NCBI RefSeq assembly: GCF_000204195.1
Contig: NZ_AFBG01000018.1
Coordinates: 620,001-684,000 of the forward strand
DNA length: 64,000 nucleotides
Direction of reading: 5' to 3'
From: Acidovorax radicis N35
Lineage (GTDB): Bacteria > Pseudomonadota > Gammaproteobacteria > Burkholderiales > Burkholderiaceae_C
In this document: piece after piece, positions 37,860-46,476 of the stretch
How positions within the stretch are numbered: the first letter of the stretch is position 1
How the letters are laid out: the number at the start of each line of letters is the position of its first letter
Program-made: the position numbers and the translations under genes
The notes under the pieces: model-generated
Databases searched by the model: none
The model's input: the letters and a program-made list of their open reading frames with translations, nothing else
Told to the model about the DNA's origin: nothing

Positions 37860-38693
37860 ATGCATGACGGCAATGAGTCCACCGACAACCCTGGTGTGAT
37901 GGTGCGCAAAAGGCGCAAGGGCATCTACATCCTGCCCAACCTGTTCACGCTGGCGGCCTTGTTTGGGGGGTTCTACTCCATCGTGATGGCCATGAATGGT
38001 CGTTTTGACATGGCGGCCGTGGGCGTCTTCTGTGCCATGGTGCTCGACAGCCTCGATGGCCGTGTGGCGCGCATGACCAACACACAGAGTGCGTTTGGTG
38101 AGCAGATGGATTCGCTCTCCGACATGGTGTCTTTTGGGGCAGCTCCCGCGCTCATTGCTTACGAATGGGCGCTTCAGGGACTGGGTCGCTGGGGCTGGAT
38201 TGCCGCTTTTGTGTACTGTGCCTGTGCGGCCCTGCGTTTGGCGCGCTTCAATGTGAATACCGGCGTCGTGGACAAGCGCTACTTCCAGGGCTTGCCGTCC
38301 CCCGCCGCCGCTGCCCTGGTGGCCGGTTTCATCTGGTTGATGACCGAACTGGGTGTGCATCCGGGCGAAGACCTCTGGCTGTCCTGGAACCAGATCACCT
38401 GGACCATGTTTGCCTTCACGCTGTATGCAGGCCTGACCATGGTCACTAATGTGCCGTTCTACAGCTTCAAGGACATCCAGATGAAAAAAAGCGTGCCCTT
38501 TGCGGCGATCGTGCTGATCGCGCTGGGTATCGCCATCATCAACATCCACCCCCCCATTGTGTTGTTTGGCGTGTTTGTGTTCTATGGCATCAGTGGCTAT
38601 GGCGTGTACGCCTGGCGCAAAGCCAAAGGACAGCACAGCAGTGTGATCAGCACATCGACTGATGAGCCCGACGAGCGCGGGCTCCACAAGTGA
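37860..38693 (+). CDS. pssA: CDP-diacylglycerol-serine O-phosphatidyltransferase
   Basis: A 277-residue inner-membrane enzyme making phosphatidylserine from CDP-diacylglycerol and serine. The CDP-alcohol phosphotransferase motif DGRVARMTNTQSAFGEQMDSLSD fits DGxxAR(x8)Gx3Dx3D. About six to eight hydrophobic helices follow. ATG 37860 lies seven bases after the GGAGGT of repeat A; a longer frame starting in the repeat is rejected. It sits between ilvC and leuA, a neighbourhood often seen in betaproteobacteria. Confidence 0.93.
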   Translation: MHDGNESTDNPGVMVRKRRKGIYILPNLFTLAALFGGFYSIVMAMNGRFDMAAVGVFCAMVLDSLDGRVARMTNTQSAFGEQMDSLSDMVSFGAAPALIAYEWALQGLGRWGWIAAFVYCACAALRLARFNVNTGVVDKRYFQGLPSPAAAALVAGFIWLMTELGVHPGEDLWLSWNQITWTMFAFTLYAGLTMVTNVPFYSFKDIQMKKSVPFAAIVLIALGIAIINIHPPIVLFGVFVFYGISGYGVYAWRKAKGQHSSVISTSTDEPDERGLHK

Positions 38694-38731
38694 CTGCGGC
38701 AGCATTGGCGACATGTGCTACATTGCATTCC

Positions 38732-38785
38732 ATGAACACGTTTGCGCTGGCCCTACTGCTACCTCCCCACGGGCGGAGACAGTAG
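38732..38785 (+). CDS. Candidate leucine leader peptide before leuA
   Basis: A short frame of 17 codons: MNTFALALLLPPHGRRQ. Four of residues 6-10 are leucine, encoded CTG, CTA, CTG, CTA; two CTA codons in so short a peptide are striking in this GC-rich DNA, where CTA is rare. A terminator hairpin follows at 38808-38844 and leuA starts 61 bases later. This is the layout of ribosome-mediated attenuation. No strong Shine-Dalgarno is visible before the ATG. Too short for routine gene finding. Confidence 0.65.
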   Translation: MNTFALALLLPPHGRRQ

Positions 38786-38807
38786 GCGCACGCGCACACT
38801 TTTCCAC

Positions 38808-38844
38808 AAAGGCCCGTATGCACCCGCAACGGGCCTTTTGTTTT
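38808..38844 (+). promoter_or_regulatory. Transcription attenuator upstream of leuA
   Basis: AAAGGCCCGT (38808-38817) pairs with ACGGGCC (38829-38835) and is followed by TTTTGTTTT. It has the form of an intrinsic terminator but lies only 61 bases before the leuA ATG, leaving little room for a separate promoter. It may alternatively just terminate pssA. Confidence 0.7.
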
Positions 38845-38905
38845 GGGCGCCGATTTTTAGCGTTGCGGACCGACCCCGCCACCCACCAGTACCAGGAGAA
38901 ACCAC

Positions 38906-40444
38906 ATGGCTGACAAACTGATTATTTTCGACACCACCTTGCGCGACGGAGAGCAGTCCCCAGGCGCCTCAATGACCAAGGACGAAAAGCTCCGTATTGC
39001 CCGCCAACTGGAGCGCCTGAAGGTGGACGTGATCGAAGCCGGGTTTGCGGCCAGCTCCAACGGAGATTTCGAGGCGGTGCAGGCGATTGCAAACGCGATC
39101 CGGGAGTCGACGATCTGCTCGCTGTCCCGTGCGAATGACCGTGATATTTCGCGTGCAGCCGAGGCCCTCAAAGGGGCGGCCAGTGCCCGTATCCATACTT
39201 TCATTGCCACGTCTGCGCTGCACATGGAGAAGAAGCTGCGCATGACACCCGACCAGGTGCTTGAACAGGCCAAACAATCGGTCCGTTTTGCGCGCAATCT
39301 GGTGGGTGACATCGAATTCAGCCCCGAGGATGGCTACCGCAGCGACCCGGACTTCCTGTGCCGCGTGCTCGAAGCGGTGATTGCCGAAGGCGCCACCACC
39401 ATCAACGTGCCCGACACCGTGGGCTATGCGATTCCCGAGCTGTACGGCAACTTTATCAAGACACTGCGCGAGCGGATCCCCAACAGCGACAAGGCGATCT
39501 GGTCGGTGCACTGCCACAACGACCTTGGGATGGCAGTGGCCAACTCGCTGGCCGGCGTGAAGATTGGCGGCGCCCGCCAAGTGGAATGCACCATCAACGG
39601 CCTGGGCGAGCGTGCCGGAAATTGTTCGCTCGAAGAAGTTGTCATGGCCATCAAGACGCGCCGCGACTACTTCAATCTTGACCTCAACATCGACGCCAAG
39701 CACATCGTCGCCGCCAGCCGCATGGTCAGCCAGACCACTGGCTTCGTGGTGCAGCCCAACAAGGCCGTGGTGGGCGCCAACGCCTTCGCGCACGCCAGCG
39801 GCATTCACCAGGATGGCGTGCTCAAGGCGCGTGACACCTACGAGATCATGCGCGCCGAAGACGTGGGTTGGTCGGCCAACAAGATCGTGCTGGGCAAGCT
39901 CAGTGGCCGCAACGCCTTCAAGCAGCGTTTGCAAGAACTGGGGGTGAGCCTGGACAGTGAAACCGAAGTCAACACCGCTTTCACCCGCTTCAAGGAATTG
40001 GCTGACCGCAAGAGTGAGATCTTCGATGAGGATATCTTGGCCTTGGTCAGCGACGAGAGCGTGACTGCCGAGAAGGAGCAATACGGCTTTGTTTCCCTGT
40101 TCCAGCAGAGCGAAACGGGTGAACACCCCCGCGCCCGCATTGTCTTCACCGTGGACGGCCAGGAAGTGCGCGGCGAATCCGAGGGCAATGGCCCTGTGGA
40201 CGCTTCGCTCAAGGCGATCGAATCGCACGTCAAGAGCGGTGCGGAAATGGTGCTGTACTCGGTGAATGCCATCAGTGGCTCGACCGAAAGCCAGGGCGAA
40301 GTGACCGTGCGCCTGCAGAACAGCGGTCGCGTGGTCAATGGTGTGGGTGCAGATCCCGATATCGTTGTTGCCTCGGCCAAGGCTTACCTGAGCGCGCTGA
40401 ACAAGTTACAAAGTAAAGCTGACCGGGTGGCTGCACAGGGTTGA
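38906..40444 (+). CDS. leuA: 2-isopropylmalate synthase
   Basis: A 512-residue enzyme condensing acetyl-CoA and 2-oxoisovalerate, the first committed step to leucine. The DRE-TIM catalytic barrel begins [18 protein letters not shown] (about 6-23); the metal ligands are in [13 protein letters not shown]. The C-terminal leucine-sensing domain starts near 390 ([17 protein letters not shown]). ATG 38906 follows CAGGAGAAAC. It is probably under leucine attenuation by the upstream leader. A terminator follows. Confidence 0.97.
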   Translation: MADKLIIFDTTLRDGEQSPGASMTKDEKLRIARQLERLKVDVIEAGFAASSNGDFEAVQAIANAIRESTICSLSRANDRDISRAAEALKGAASARIHTFIATSALHMEKKLRMTPDQVLEQAKQSVRFARNLVGDIEFSPEDGYRSDPDFLCRVLEAVIAEGATTINVPDTVGYAIPELYGNFIKTLRERIPNSDKAIWSVHCHNDLGMAVANSLAGVKIGGARQVECTINGLGERAGNCSLEEVVMAIKTRRDYFNLDLNIDAKHIVAASRMVSQTTGFVVQPNKAVVGANAFAHASGIHQDGVLKARDTYEIMRAEDVGWSANKIVLGKLSGRNAFKQRLQELGVSLDSETEVNTAFTRFKELADRKSEIFDEDILALVSDESVTAEKEQYGFVSLFQQSETGEHPRARIVFTVDGQEVRGESEGNGPVDASLKAIESHVKSGAEMVLYSVNAISGSTESQGEVTVRLQNSGRVVNGVGADPDIVVASAKAYLSALNKLQSKADRVAAQG

Positions 40445-40479
40445 ATGATCAATTTATAATTTCATTCACTTTCTTGGAA

Positions 40480-40515
40480 AGTCGTGCAAGGTATTGATCT
40501 TGCGCGACTTTTTTT
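40480..40515 (+). terminator. Rho-independent terminator after leuA
   Basis: AGTCGTGCAAG pairs with CTTGCGCGACT around a GTATTGAT loop; a run of seven T follows. Confidence 0.93.
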
Positions 40516-40560
40516 GATTCTGTACACTGCTCAACACTTATTACCGTTTGGAGCACTTTG

Positions 40561-41661
40561 ATGCACCATCGCCACCGCGCCGCAGTGAATCGTTTTCTTC
40601 AACTTTTGGGCTTTGTCGTCGTCAGCACGGCGCTGGTAGCGCCGGTTGCCCACGCAGTGGATCGGTCCAAAGCGCCGATCAAAAAGCAGCAAGCCAGCAC
40701 GGCCAACGCCAAGCGTGTCGCGCCAGCCCGCAAGGTCGCTGCCAACACCCGGACGGTTCGCATCACGGCCAAGACTGCCAAGGTCCCGACCCGGGTGGCT
40801 TTTGTGCCCGCCAAGCAGTCTTTCGGGCAAATAGCGGGATTGCACGAAGTGAGCGATCCACTGGATCTCAAGTCCAGTGTTGCACTTGTCATCGACCAGG
40901 ACACGCACGAGGTCCTGCTCAGCAAGAACGATCAGGCGGTGCTTCCCATTGCATCCCTGACCAAGCTCATGACGGGCGTGATCATCTCGCAAGCCAAGTT
41001 GCCGATGGATGAACCGATCACGATCACCCAGGACGATGTGGATACCGAAAAAGGCAGCCGCTCGCGACTGATGGTGGGTTCCACGCTGACCCGGGGCGAG
41101 ATGCTCCACCTTGCGCTCATGTCCAGTGAAAACCGTGCAGCCCATGCGCTGGGTCGCACATACCCTGGCGGGCTCGAAGCTTTTGTGGTGCAGATGAATG
41201 CAAAGGCCCGCCTGCTGGGCATGACTGATACCCGCTATGTGGAGCCCACGGGCCTTTCCAGCCGCAATCAGTCCAGCGCCCGCGACCTGGCCACCCTGGT
41301 GAATGTGGCGCATGGCGATCCCTTGCTGCGTGAACTGTCGACCTCTCCTGGGTACGAGGTGGCGGTGGGTCCAAGGACGCTCCAGTACAACAATACCAAT
41401 GGGCTGGTAAAAAATCCCACCTGGGACATTGGCCTGCAGAAGACTGGCTACATTTCCGAGGCAGGGCGTTGCCTGGTGATGCAGACCCAGATTGCCGGGC
41501 GCAAGCTCATCATGGTGTTTCTGGATTCCGCTGGCAAATTCAGTCGTCTGGGGGATGCCGAGCGTGTGCGCCATTGGGTGGAGTCGATGCCAGCGCTGGC
41601 AGTACCGCTGCAAGCTCGGGCCGTTGCCAATGGTGCGCAGCCGTCCACTTTCGCACGCTAG
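40561..41661 (+). CDS. pbpG: D-alanyl-D-alanine endopeptidase/carboxypeptidase (PBP7-like)
   Basis: A 366-residue periplasmic peptidase of the S11 family acting on peptidoglycan cross-links. A signal-anchor helix (FLQLLGFVVVSTALVAPVAHA) precedes a basic, Lys/Arg/Ala-rich linker to about residue 80. Catalytic motifs are all present: SLTK (Ser132-Lys135), SEN (Ser189-Asn191) and KTG (294-296). ATG 40561 lies five bases after TTTGGAGCAC. It stands alone between two terminators. Confidence 0.92.
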   Translation: MHHRHRAAVNRFLQLLGFVVVSTALVAPVAHAVDRSKAPIKKQQASTANAKRVAPARKVAANTRTVRITAKTAKVPTRVAFVPAKQSFGQIAGLHEVSDPLDLKSSVALVIDQDTHEVLLSKNDQAVLPIASLTKLMTGVIISQAKLPMDEPITITQDDVDTEKGSRSRLMVGSTLTRGEMLHLALMSSENRAAHALGRTYPGGLEAFVVQMNAKARLLGMTDTRYVEPTGLSSRNQSSARDLATLVNVAHGDPLLRELSTSPGYEVAVGPRTLQYNNTNGLVKNPTWDIGLQKTGYISEAGRCLVMQTQIAGRKLIMVFLDSAGKFSRLGDAERVRHWVESMPALAVPLQARAVANGAQPSTFAR

Positions 41662-41720
41662 CGCTGGCACTGGTGGCCGCAGGGCCGCCAAGAGTCAGGG
41701 GTCTCTGAGGGTTGATCGCT

Positions 41721-41756
41721 AGGCCGACCAGGCGTTGCTGCCTGTGTCGGCCTTTT
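41721..41756 (+). terminator. Rho-independent terminator after pbpG
   Basis: AGGCCGAC and GTCGGCC form the outer stem and CAGGC/GCCTG the inner stem; TTTT follows. Confidence 0.85.
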
Positions 41757-41800
41757 CGTGCGAAGTAGCGCCCGCTGCCACTGCAGTGCGCACGGGGTTC

Positions 41801-42628
41801 TCAGCGGAGATTGGTGCGCAAGCTGGCATCACCAGCTGCTGATGCTTCCACGTTCGGTGTGTGGCCCAGAGCGAAGGAAATCTCGTTGGCGGTGGCTTGG
41901 AGTTTCGGAAGCCATCCTTCATCCAGGCGGTCCGCCGGCGCCGATATGGACAGGCCCGCCACCAGCTTGCCTTGGTCGTCGTAGACGCCCGCTGCCATGC
42001 AGCGCACGCCCAATTCCAGTTCCTCGTTGTCGCGGGCGATGCCGTACTGGCGCGCTTTGGCGAGTTCCCGCTCCAGAACGGGCAACTGGGTAATGCTGTT
42101 GCGGGTGTGTCCTGCAAGCCCCGTGCGGGTAGCGTAGGCCCGCACGCGCTGGGGGTCGTCCAGGGCCAGGAAGAGTTTGCCGGTGGAGGTAAGGTGCAAA
42201 GGGGCGCGACCACCAATGGCGCGGACCACCTGCATGCCGGAGCGCTCACTGTAGGCCCGCTCCACATACACAATTTCATCGCCCTGGCGCATGCTCAGAT
42301 TGACGGGTTGCTGGATGAGCTTGTGCAGATTGCGCATCGGGGTCAGCGCCGCATCACGAACGCTCAGGCGCGCTTTGACGAGGTTGCCGAGCTCCAGCAG
42401 GCGCATGCCCAGTCGGTAGCTGCCGGACTCCGGTCGATCCACGAAGCGGCCGATCGTGAGGTCGTTCAGGATACGGTGCGTTGTGGAAGGGTGCAGCCCC
42501 GTTTTTTCGCTGATTTCCTTGAGAGAGATTGCTTCTTCGCGTGATGCCAGAACATCGATCAGCGTAAACATGCGTTCAAGCACCTGAACGCTGGGTTTGA
42601 CGGGGATGCTGGGATCGTTTTTTTTCAT
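41801..42628 (-). CDS. IclR-family transcriptional regulator
   Basis: A 275-residue regulator: winged helix at about 13-75 (SVQVLERMFTLIDVLASREEAISLKEISEKTGLHPSTTHRIL) and an IclR effector domain (LGMRLLELGNLV, then ISAPADRLDEGWLPKLQ). No target is evident: the flanking genes are a peptidase gene and the bpt-aat pair, on which it has no obvious bearing. The length is typical. Confidence 0.93.
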   Translation of the reverse strand: MKKNDPSIPVKPSVQVLERMFTLIDVLASREEAISLKEISEKTGLHPSTTHRILNDLTIGRFVDRPESGSYRLGMRLLELGNLVKARLSVRDAALTPMRNLHKLIQQPVNLSMRQGDEIVYVERAYSERSGMQVVRAIGGRAPLHLTSTGKLFLALDDPQRVRAYATRTGLAGHTRNSITQLPVLERELAKARQYGIARDNEELELGVRCMAAGVYDDQGKLVAGLSISAPADRLDEGWLPKLQATANEISFALGHTPNVEASAAGDASLRTNLR

Positions 42629-42684
42629 GGGCGGCGATGCAGTGACGGCCGCAGCATTTTATCTTGTGAAATGCAACCCTGCAT

Positions 42685-43443
42685 TCATGCGCTCTGATTC
42701 ACGCCCAAGCTGGCGCGATGCCATTGGCCATCGGTCCGGATCTCGTGGGGGTGAAAGCGTGCCTTGTAGTTCATCTTGGGACTGGCCTCGATCCAGTAGC
42801 CCAGGTAAACGTGGGGAAGGCCCAGGGAGCGTGCCTGCGCAAGCTGCCACATCACGTTGTAGGTGCCATAGCTGCAGTGCGGCTCGGGTTCGTAGAAGGT
42901 GTAGACCGCTGAAAGCCCGTCGTCGAGCACATCCAGGATGGAGACCATCTTGAGTGCACCGGGTTCGCCTGCTGCATCGGTTTCGCGGAATTCAACAAGG
43001 CGCGAATTCACCCTGCTTTGCAGCAAAAACTGCGTGTACTGGTCGATGCTGTCATGGTCCATGCCGCCGCCCGAATGGCGACCGTTCTGGTAGCGCAAGT
43101 ACAGCTGATAGTGCTCGGGGACGAAACACAGGCGCAATACCCTCGCTTGCAGGTTGCTGTGACGCACTGTGGCGCGCCGCTGGCTGCGATCTGGCTGAAA
43201 TTCGTTCACCAGCACACGCAAGGGGGTGCAAGCCTGGCAACCATCGCAATAAGGGCGGTAAGTGAACATGCCACTGCGGCGGAATCCCTTGGCCACGAGG
43301 TCGGAATACACATCGCTCTGAATGAGGTGGCTGGGCGTGGCTACCTGCGACCGTGCCTGCTTGTCCGGCAGATAACTGCAGGGGTAGGGGGCTGTCGCGT
43401 AGAACTGCAGGGTCTGCAGTGGGAGGTCGTTGAGTTGCGTCAT
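42685..43443 (-). CDS. bpt: Aspartate/glutamate leucyltransferase
   Basis: A 252-residue arginyltransferase-fold enzyme. It transfers Leu from Leu-tRNA to N-terminal Asp or Glu, marking proteins for ClpS-ClpAP. The N-terminal cysteine region ([30 protein letters not shown]) and the GNAT-like C-terminus ([19 protein letters not shown]) are diagnostic. It overlaps aat by four bases, so both N-degron transferases are made together. Confidence 0.94.
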   Translation of the reverse strand: MTQLNDLPLQTLQFYATAPYPCSYLPDKQARSQVATPSHLIQSDVYSDLVAKGFRRSGMFTYRPYCDGCQACTPLRVLVNEFQPDRSQRRATVRHSNLQARVLRLCFVPEHYQLYLRYQNGRHSGGGMDHDSIDQYTQFLLQSRVNSRLVEFRETDAAGEPGALKMVSILDVLDDGLSAVYTFYEPEPHCSYGTYNVMWQLAQARSLGLPHVYLGYWIEASPKMNYKARFHPHEIRTDGQWHRASLGVNQSA

Positions 43444-44195
43444 GCCATGGGCACTGTGGAGGGCAGCAGCTCGTTCCAGTATACGGGGTCAAACAACCAT
43501 GAGAGCGCCGGGCGATTTTGGGCGTTCTGGATATGGGCAAGGAACTGGGCTCGGGAGATCTCGTGGGCTCCTAGTGAGGCCAGATGCCGGGTGTTCTGCT
43601 GGCAATCAATCATTGCCACGCCCTGATGGCTACACAGGCTCACCAGGGCAGCAAGCGCGATCTTCGATGCGTCGGTAGCGTGGGCAAACATCGATTCACC
43701 GAACACCGCCTGCCCGAGGGCAACACAATACAGGCCACCGACCAGTTGTCCATCAACCCAGGTTTCGACGCTATGGGCATGGCCTGCTGCATGGAGGCGG
43801 TTGTAAGCCTCAACCATCTCGGGCACGATCCAGGTGCCTGCCTGGCCATCCCGCTCTTTGGCGGCGCAGGCCTTGATGACATCCCGGAAGTTGTGGTCCA
43901 CGCGGATTTCGCAGGATGTATTGGTTCTGAATGCCTGCAGGGTTTTGCGCAGAGACCGATGCAACCTGAAGTTCGCGACGTGCAAGACCATGCGCGGATC
44001 GGGTGCCCACCAGAGGATGGGCTGCCCTGGGCCATACCAGGGGAAGGTGCCTTGAGCGTAGGCCGCTTTGAGGTGTGCAGCATCCAGTGCGCCACCCGCG
44101 GCCAAGAGTCCGGGGGCGGGGTCGGTGGGCCCCCACGCATCCGCAGGAGGGGGTAGCGGGTCTTCGGGCTCCAGCCAAGGCAGTTGCGGGGGCAT
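43440..44195 (-). CDS. aat: Leucyl/phenylalanyl-tRNA-protein transferase
   Basis: A 251-residue enzyme from ATG 44195 ([17 protein letters not shown]). It adds Leu or Phe to N-terminal Arg/Lys of proteins to create an N-degron. [21 protein letters not shown] and [23 protein letters not shown] are family signatures. The start is set by the first ATG after a TTG alternative. It is translated just before bpt, with an ATGA overlap. Confidence 0.95.
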   Translation of the reverse strand: MPPQLPWLEPEDPLPPPADAWGPTDPAPGLLAAGGALDAAHLKAAYAQGTFPWYGPGQPILWWAPDPRMVLHVANFRLHRSLRKTLQAFRTNTSCEIRVDHNFRDVIKACAAKERDGQAGTWIVPEMVEAYNRLHAAGHAHSVETWVDGQLVGGLYCVALGQAVFGESMFAHATDASKIALAALVSLCSHQGVAMIDCQQNTRHLASLGAHEISRAQFLAHIQNAQNRPALSWLFDPVYWNELLPSTVPMA

Positions 44196-44265
44196 GGGGT
44201 GGCAATACAAAGAGACTTATTGTCAGGCAGGCTGAGGGTGGGTTGGCGTGTTCAATGGTGGAAAT

Positions 44266-44303
44266 AAAAAACCCACCATGCGTGAACATGGTGGGTTTTT
44301 TTT
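44266..44303. terminator. Bidirectional terminator between aat and tRNA-Asn
   Basis: ACCCACCATG and CATGGTGGGT form a ten-base stem with A-run before and T-run after, so it can work in both directions. On the minus strand it ends the tRNA transcript. Confidence 0.9.
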
Positions 44304-44306
44304 GGC

Positions 44307-44382
44307 TGGCTCCTCGACCTGGGCTCGAACCAGGGACCTACGGATTAACAGTCCGGCGCTCTACCGACTGAGCTATCGAGGA
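44307..44382 (-). tRNA. tRNA-Asn (GTT)
   Basis: A 76-base gene including encoded CCA. The acceptor stem TCCTCGA/TCGAGGA closes, the anticodon loop CTGTTAA gives anticodon GTT, and the T arm GGTTCGAGCC is standard. It is the downstream member of a tandem pair. Confidence 0.97.
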
Positions 44383-44434
44383 ATGATCGGTATGTAAAAG
44401 GCCCCGCGTACACATGCAGGGCCTGCAAAATTCT

Positions 44435-44510
44435 TGGCTCCTCGACCTGGGCTCGAACCAGGGACCTACGGATTAACAGTCCGGCGCTCTACCGACTGAG
44501 CTATCGAGGA
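44435..44510 (-). tRNA. tRNA-Asn (GTT), second copy
   Basis: Identical in sequence over the tRNA to the copy at 44307-44382, including the encoded CCA. The two are separated by 52 bases and presumably co-transcribed on the minus strand. Confidence 0.97.
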
Positions 44511-44657
44511 ACAAGACTTAGATTATATACATAAAAATGGGGCCTCTAAAGATTCTGCAGCTTCTTCGAGCATGCAATTGCGGTGATACGGAGGGGTGAT
44601 GAAGGAGCGATGTAGGAATCACCCCATGCGCCGCCAGCACTCGCTGAGTGGGGCTCT

Positions 44658-45077
44658 TCAGGGCTCCGGCCGGCGCCACAGCCAGGCCGCCACGCAGACC
44701 ATGCAGGTGATCGCAATACCTGCCACCCAGGGGCGGGAGCCCGTGGCGAACAGCACGATGCCGCTGAGTGCCATGAGCAGCGTGGCGCTCCACTTGGCCC
44801 GCCGACTGACCTTGCCGCCCTGGGCCCAGTTGCGCAGCAGGGGGCCGAACAAGCGGTGGTTCCACAGCCAGCGATAGAGCCGTGGCGAGCTGCGTGCAGC
44901 GGCCCATGCTGCCATCAAGATGAACACCGTGGTCGGCAGCCCGGGAACGATCACACCAATGATGCCCATGACCAGGCACAGCACGGCAAACGCGAGCAGC
45001 AGCCAGCGCACGGGCCAGGGCAGGGTGCGCAGTTGCGGTGTGGTGTCCTCGGGGGACTCGGATGGGGGCTGGGACAT
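44658..45077 (-). CDS. YbaN-family (DUF454) inner-membrane protein
   Basis: A 139-residue protein from ATG 45077. After a hydrophilic start it has hydrophobic segments at [36 protein letters not shown] and near the C-terminus ([18 protein letters not shown]). [31 protein letters not shown] is the DUF454 signature. Function unknown. It is divergent from def. Confidence 0.9.
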   Translation of the reverse strand: MSQPPSESPEDTTPQLRTLPWPVRWLLLAFAVLCLVMGIIGVIVPGLPTTVFILMAAWAAARSSPRLYRWLWNHRLFGPLLRNWAQGGKVSRRAKWSATLLMALSGIVLFATGSRPWVAGIAITCMVCVAAWLWRRPEP

Positions 45078-45183
45078 GCCCTGTATTGTGAATGCGCTGG
45101 TCGCTCCACGACGGGCGCGCACACGCTATGCTGCCGCAGCTGCGCGTGTGCCGCTTCCTCCCCTTGAACTGAATGCACCTTCG

Positions 45184-45723
45184 ATGACCATCCATACCAT
45201 CCTGAAGATGGGCGATCCGCGCCTGCTGCGCATTGCCCAGCCCGTCACTGAGTTCGATACCGATGCGCTCCACCTTCTGGTGCGCGACATGTTCGACACC
45301 ATGCAGTCTGTCAATGGTGCGGGGCTTGCCGCACCGCAGATCGGCGTGAATCTGCAGCTCGTGATTTTTGGCTCTGGCGAGCGCAATCCGCGCTACCCGG
45401 ACCGGCCGGTGGTCCCTCGTACAGTCTTGCTCAACCCGGTCATCATGCCGCTTGGTGATGAGGAGGATGAGGATTGGGAAGGTTGCCTGTCCGTCCCAGG
45501 TTTGCGTGGCAAGGTGCCTCGGTGGTCGCGCATTCGCTATACCGGGTTTGATCCGTATGGAGACCCGATCGACCGCACGGTGGAGGGCTTTCATGCCCGG
45601 GTGGTGCAGCACGAGTGCGACCACCTCATTGGCAAGCTCTACCCCATGCGGGTGCGCGACTTCACGCAGTTCGGCTTTACCGAAGTGCTGTTCCCGGACA
45701 TCAGCGCCACCGAAGACGACTGA
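45184..45723 (+). CDS. def: Peptide deformylase
   Basis: A 179-residue Fe2+-dependent enzyme removing the formyl group from new proteins. All three motifs are present: [10 protein letters not shown] (45-54), EGCLSVP (99-105) and HECDH (143-147). ATG 45184 follows a short spacer after a divergent promoter. It is not next to fmt here. Several def paralogues are common in this group, so this need not be the main one. Confidence 0.95.
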   Translation: MTIHTILKMGDPRLLRIAQPVTEFDTDALHLLVRDMFDTMQSVNGAGLAAPQIGVNLQLVIFGSGERNPRYPDRPVVPRTVLLNPVIMPLGDEEDEDWEGCLSVPGLRGKVPRWSRIRYTGFDPYGDPIDRTVEGFHARVVQHECDHLIGKLYPMRVRDFTQFGFTEVLFPDISATEDD

Positions 45724-45733
45724 TCAATCTCCA

Positions 45734-46171
45734 TCACCTGTGCACCAGCACCGGGATCTTGCTGTGGGTCAGGACTTTCAGCGTCTCGCTGCCCAGCAGG
45801 AGGCCCTGAAGCCCCCGGCGGCCATGCGATGCCATCAGGATCAGGTCACACCCCTGGGCGTGTGCGGCGTCAATGATGGCTTCGTACGGGTGGTCGCTGA
45901 TGCTGGTCACGGTGTCGCAGGGCACGCCGTACTGTGCCGCTGTCTCCCGGATGTAATCCAGCACCACTTCGGCGCGGGCGCGGGCCTGGTCCTCCTGGCT
46001 TTTGCGCGTGTGTTCCAGCATCTCTGCGTGGTAGGCCAGCGAATGGAACTCGGGCAACGCGTAGAAACCGGTGACTTTCGCATGGGCCTCGCGGGCAAAA
46101 CGCATGCCACGCAGGATGGCTGCTTCCGACAAGGCTGTGCCGTCGGAGGGCATCAGGATGTGCTTGTACAT
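45734..46171 (-). CDS. Universal stress protein (UspA family)
   Basis: A 145-residue single-domain protein from ATG 46171 (MYKHILMPSDGTALSEAA). The ATP-binding type motif GRRGLQGLLLGSETLKVLTHS is near the C-terminus. It is convergent with def. It is probably induced by starvation or other stress and may bind ATP. A 29-residue upstream extension is rejected. Confidence 0.92.
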   Translation of the reverse strand: MYKHILMPSDGTALSEAAILRGMRFAREAHAKVTGFYALPEFHSLAYHAEMLEHTRKSQEDQARARAEVVLDYIRETAAQYGVPCDTVTSISDHPYEAIIDAAHAQGCDLILMASHGRRGLQGLLLGSETLKVLTHSKIPVLVHR

Positions 46172-46360
46172 GCTGGCTCCTTGGGGCTGCGCAGGCAGCC
46201 TCGAAGGGCGCTGGGTGCCCACCTGGGCTGCGGTGGCGCAACGCGGCAGGGCGGACACTGTGGGCGCCTTGGATGCGCCACATTCACGGTTCTCTTATAG
46301 GCCGATGACACGCGCAAAGCAAGCGCATACCCGAGCTCGCGGTGGCGCGGAAATATGGCT

Positions 46361-46418
46361 GTAGGTGCCTCTACCGCTTATTCATCATCGATTTTTTGCT
46401 ATTTAAAATATAGCAATA
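46361..46418 (+). repeat. Dispersed repeat A, copy 10 (degenerate)
   Basis: GTGCCTCTACCGCTTATTC followed by an altered half and TTTAAAATATAGCAAT, between the stress protein and glnD genes. The stem has lost its pairing. Confidence 0.6.
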
Positions 46419-46476
46419 TTGCGCACAAGTGCATCGCGGGTGTGCAGGCCAGCCGCCGGACTGATGTCCGCGCCGG

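Noticed and set aside
38969-40228. Long minus-strand open frame opposite leuA
   Set aside because: Shadow of leuA; no recognisable domains and unnatural composition.
44518-45624. Minus-strand open frame across the ybaN and def region
   Set aside because: It overlaps two clear genes, one on each strand, and has no domain.
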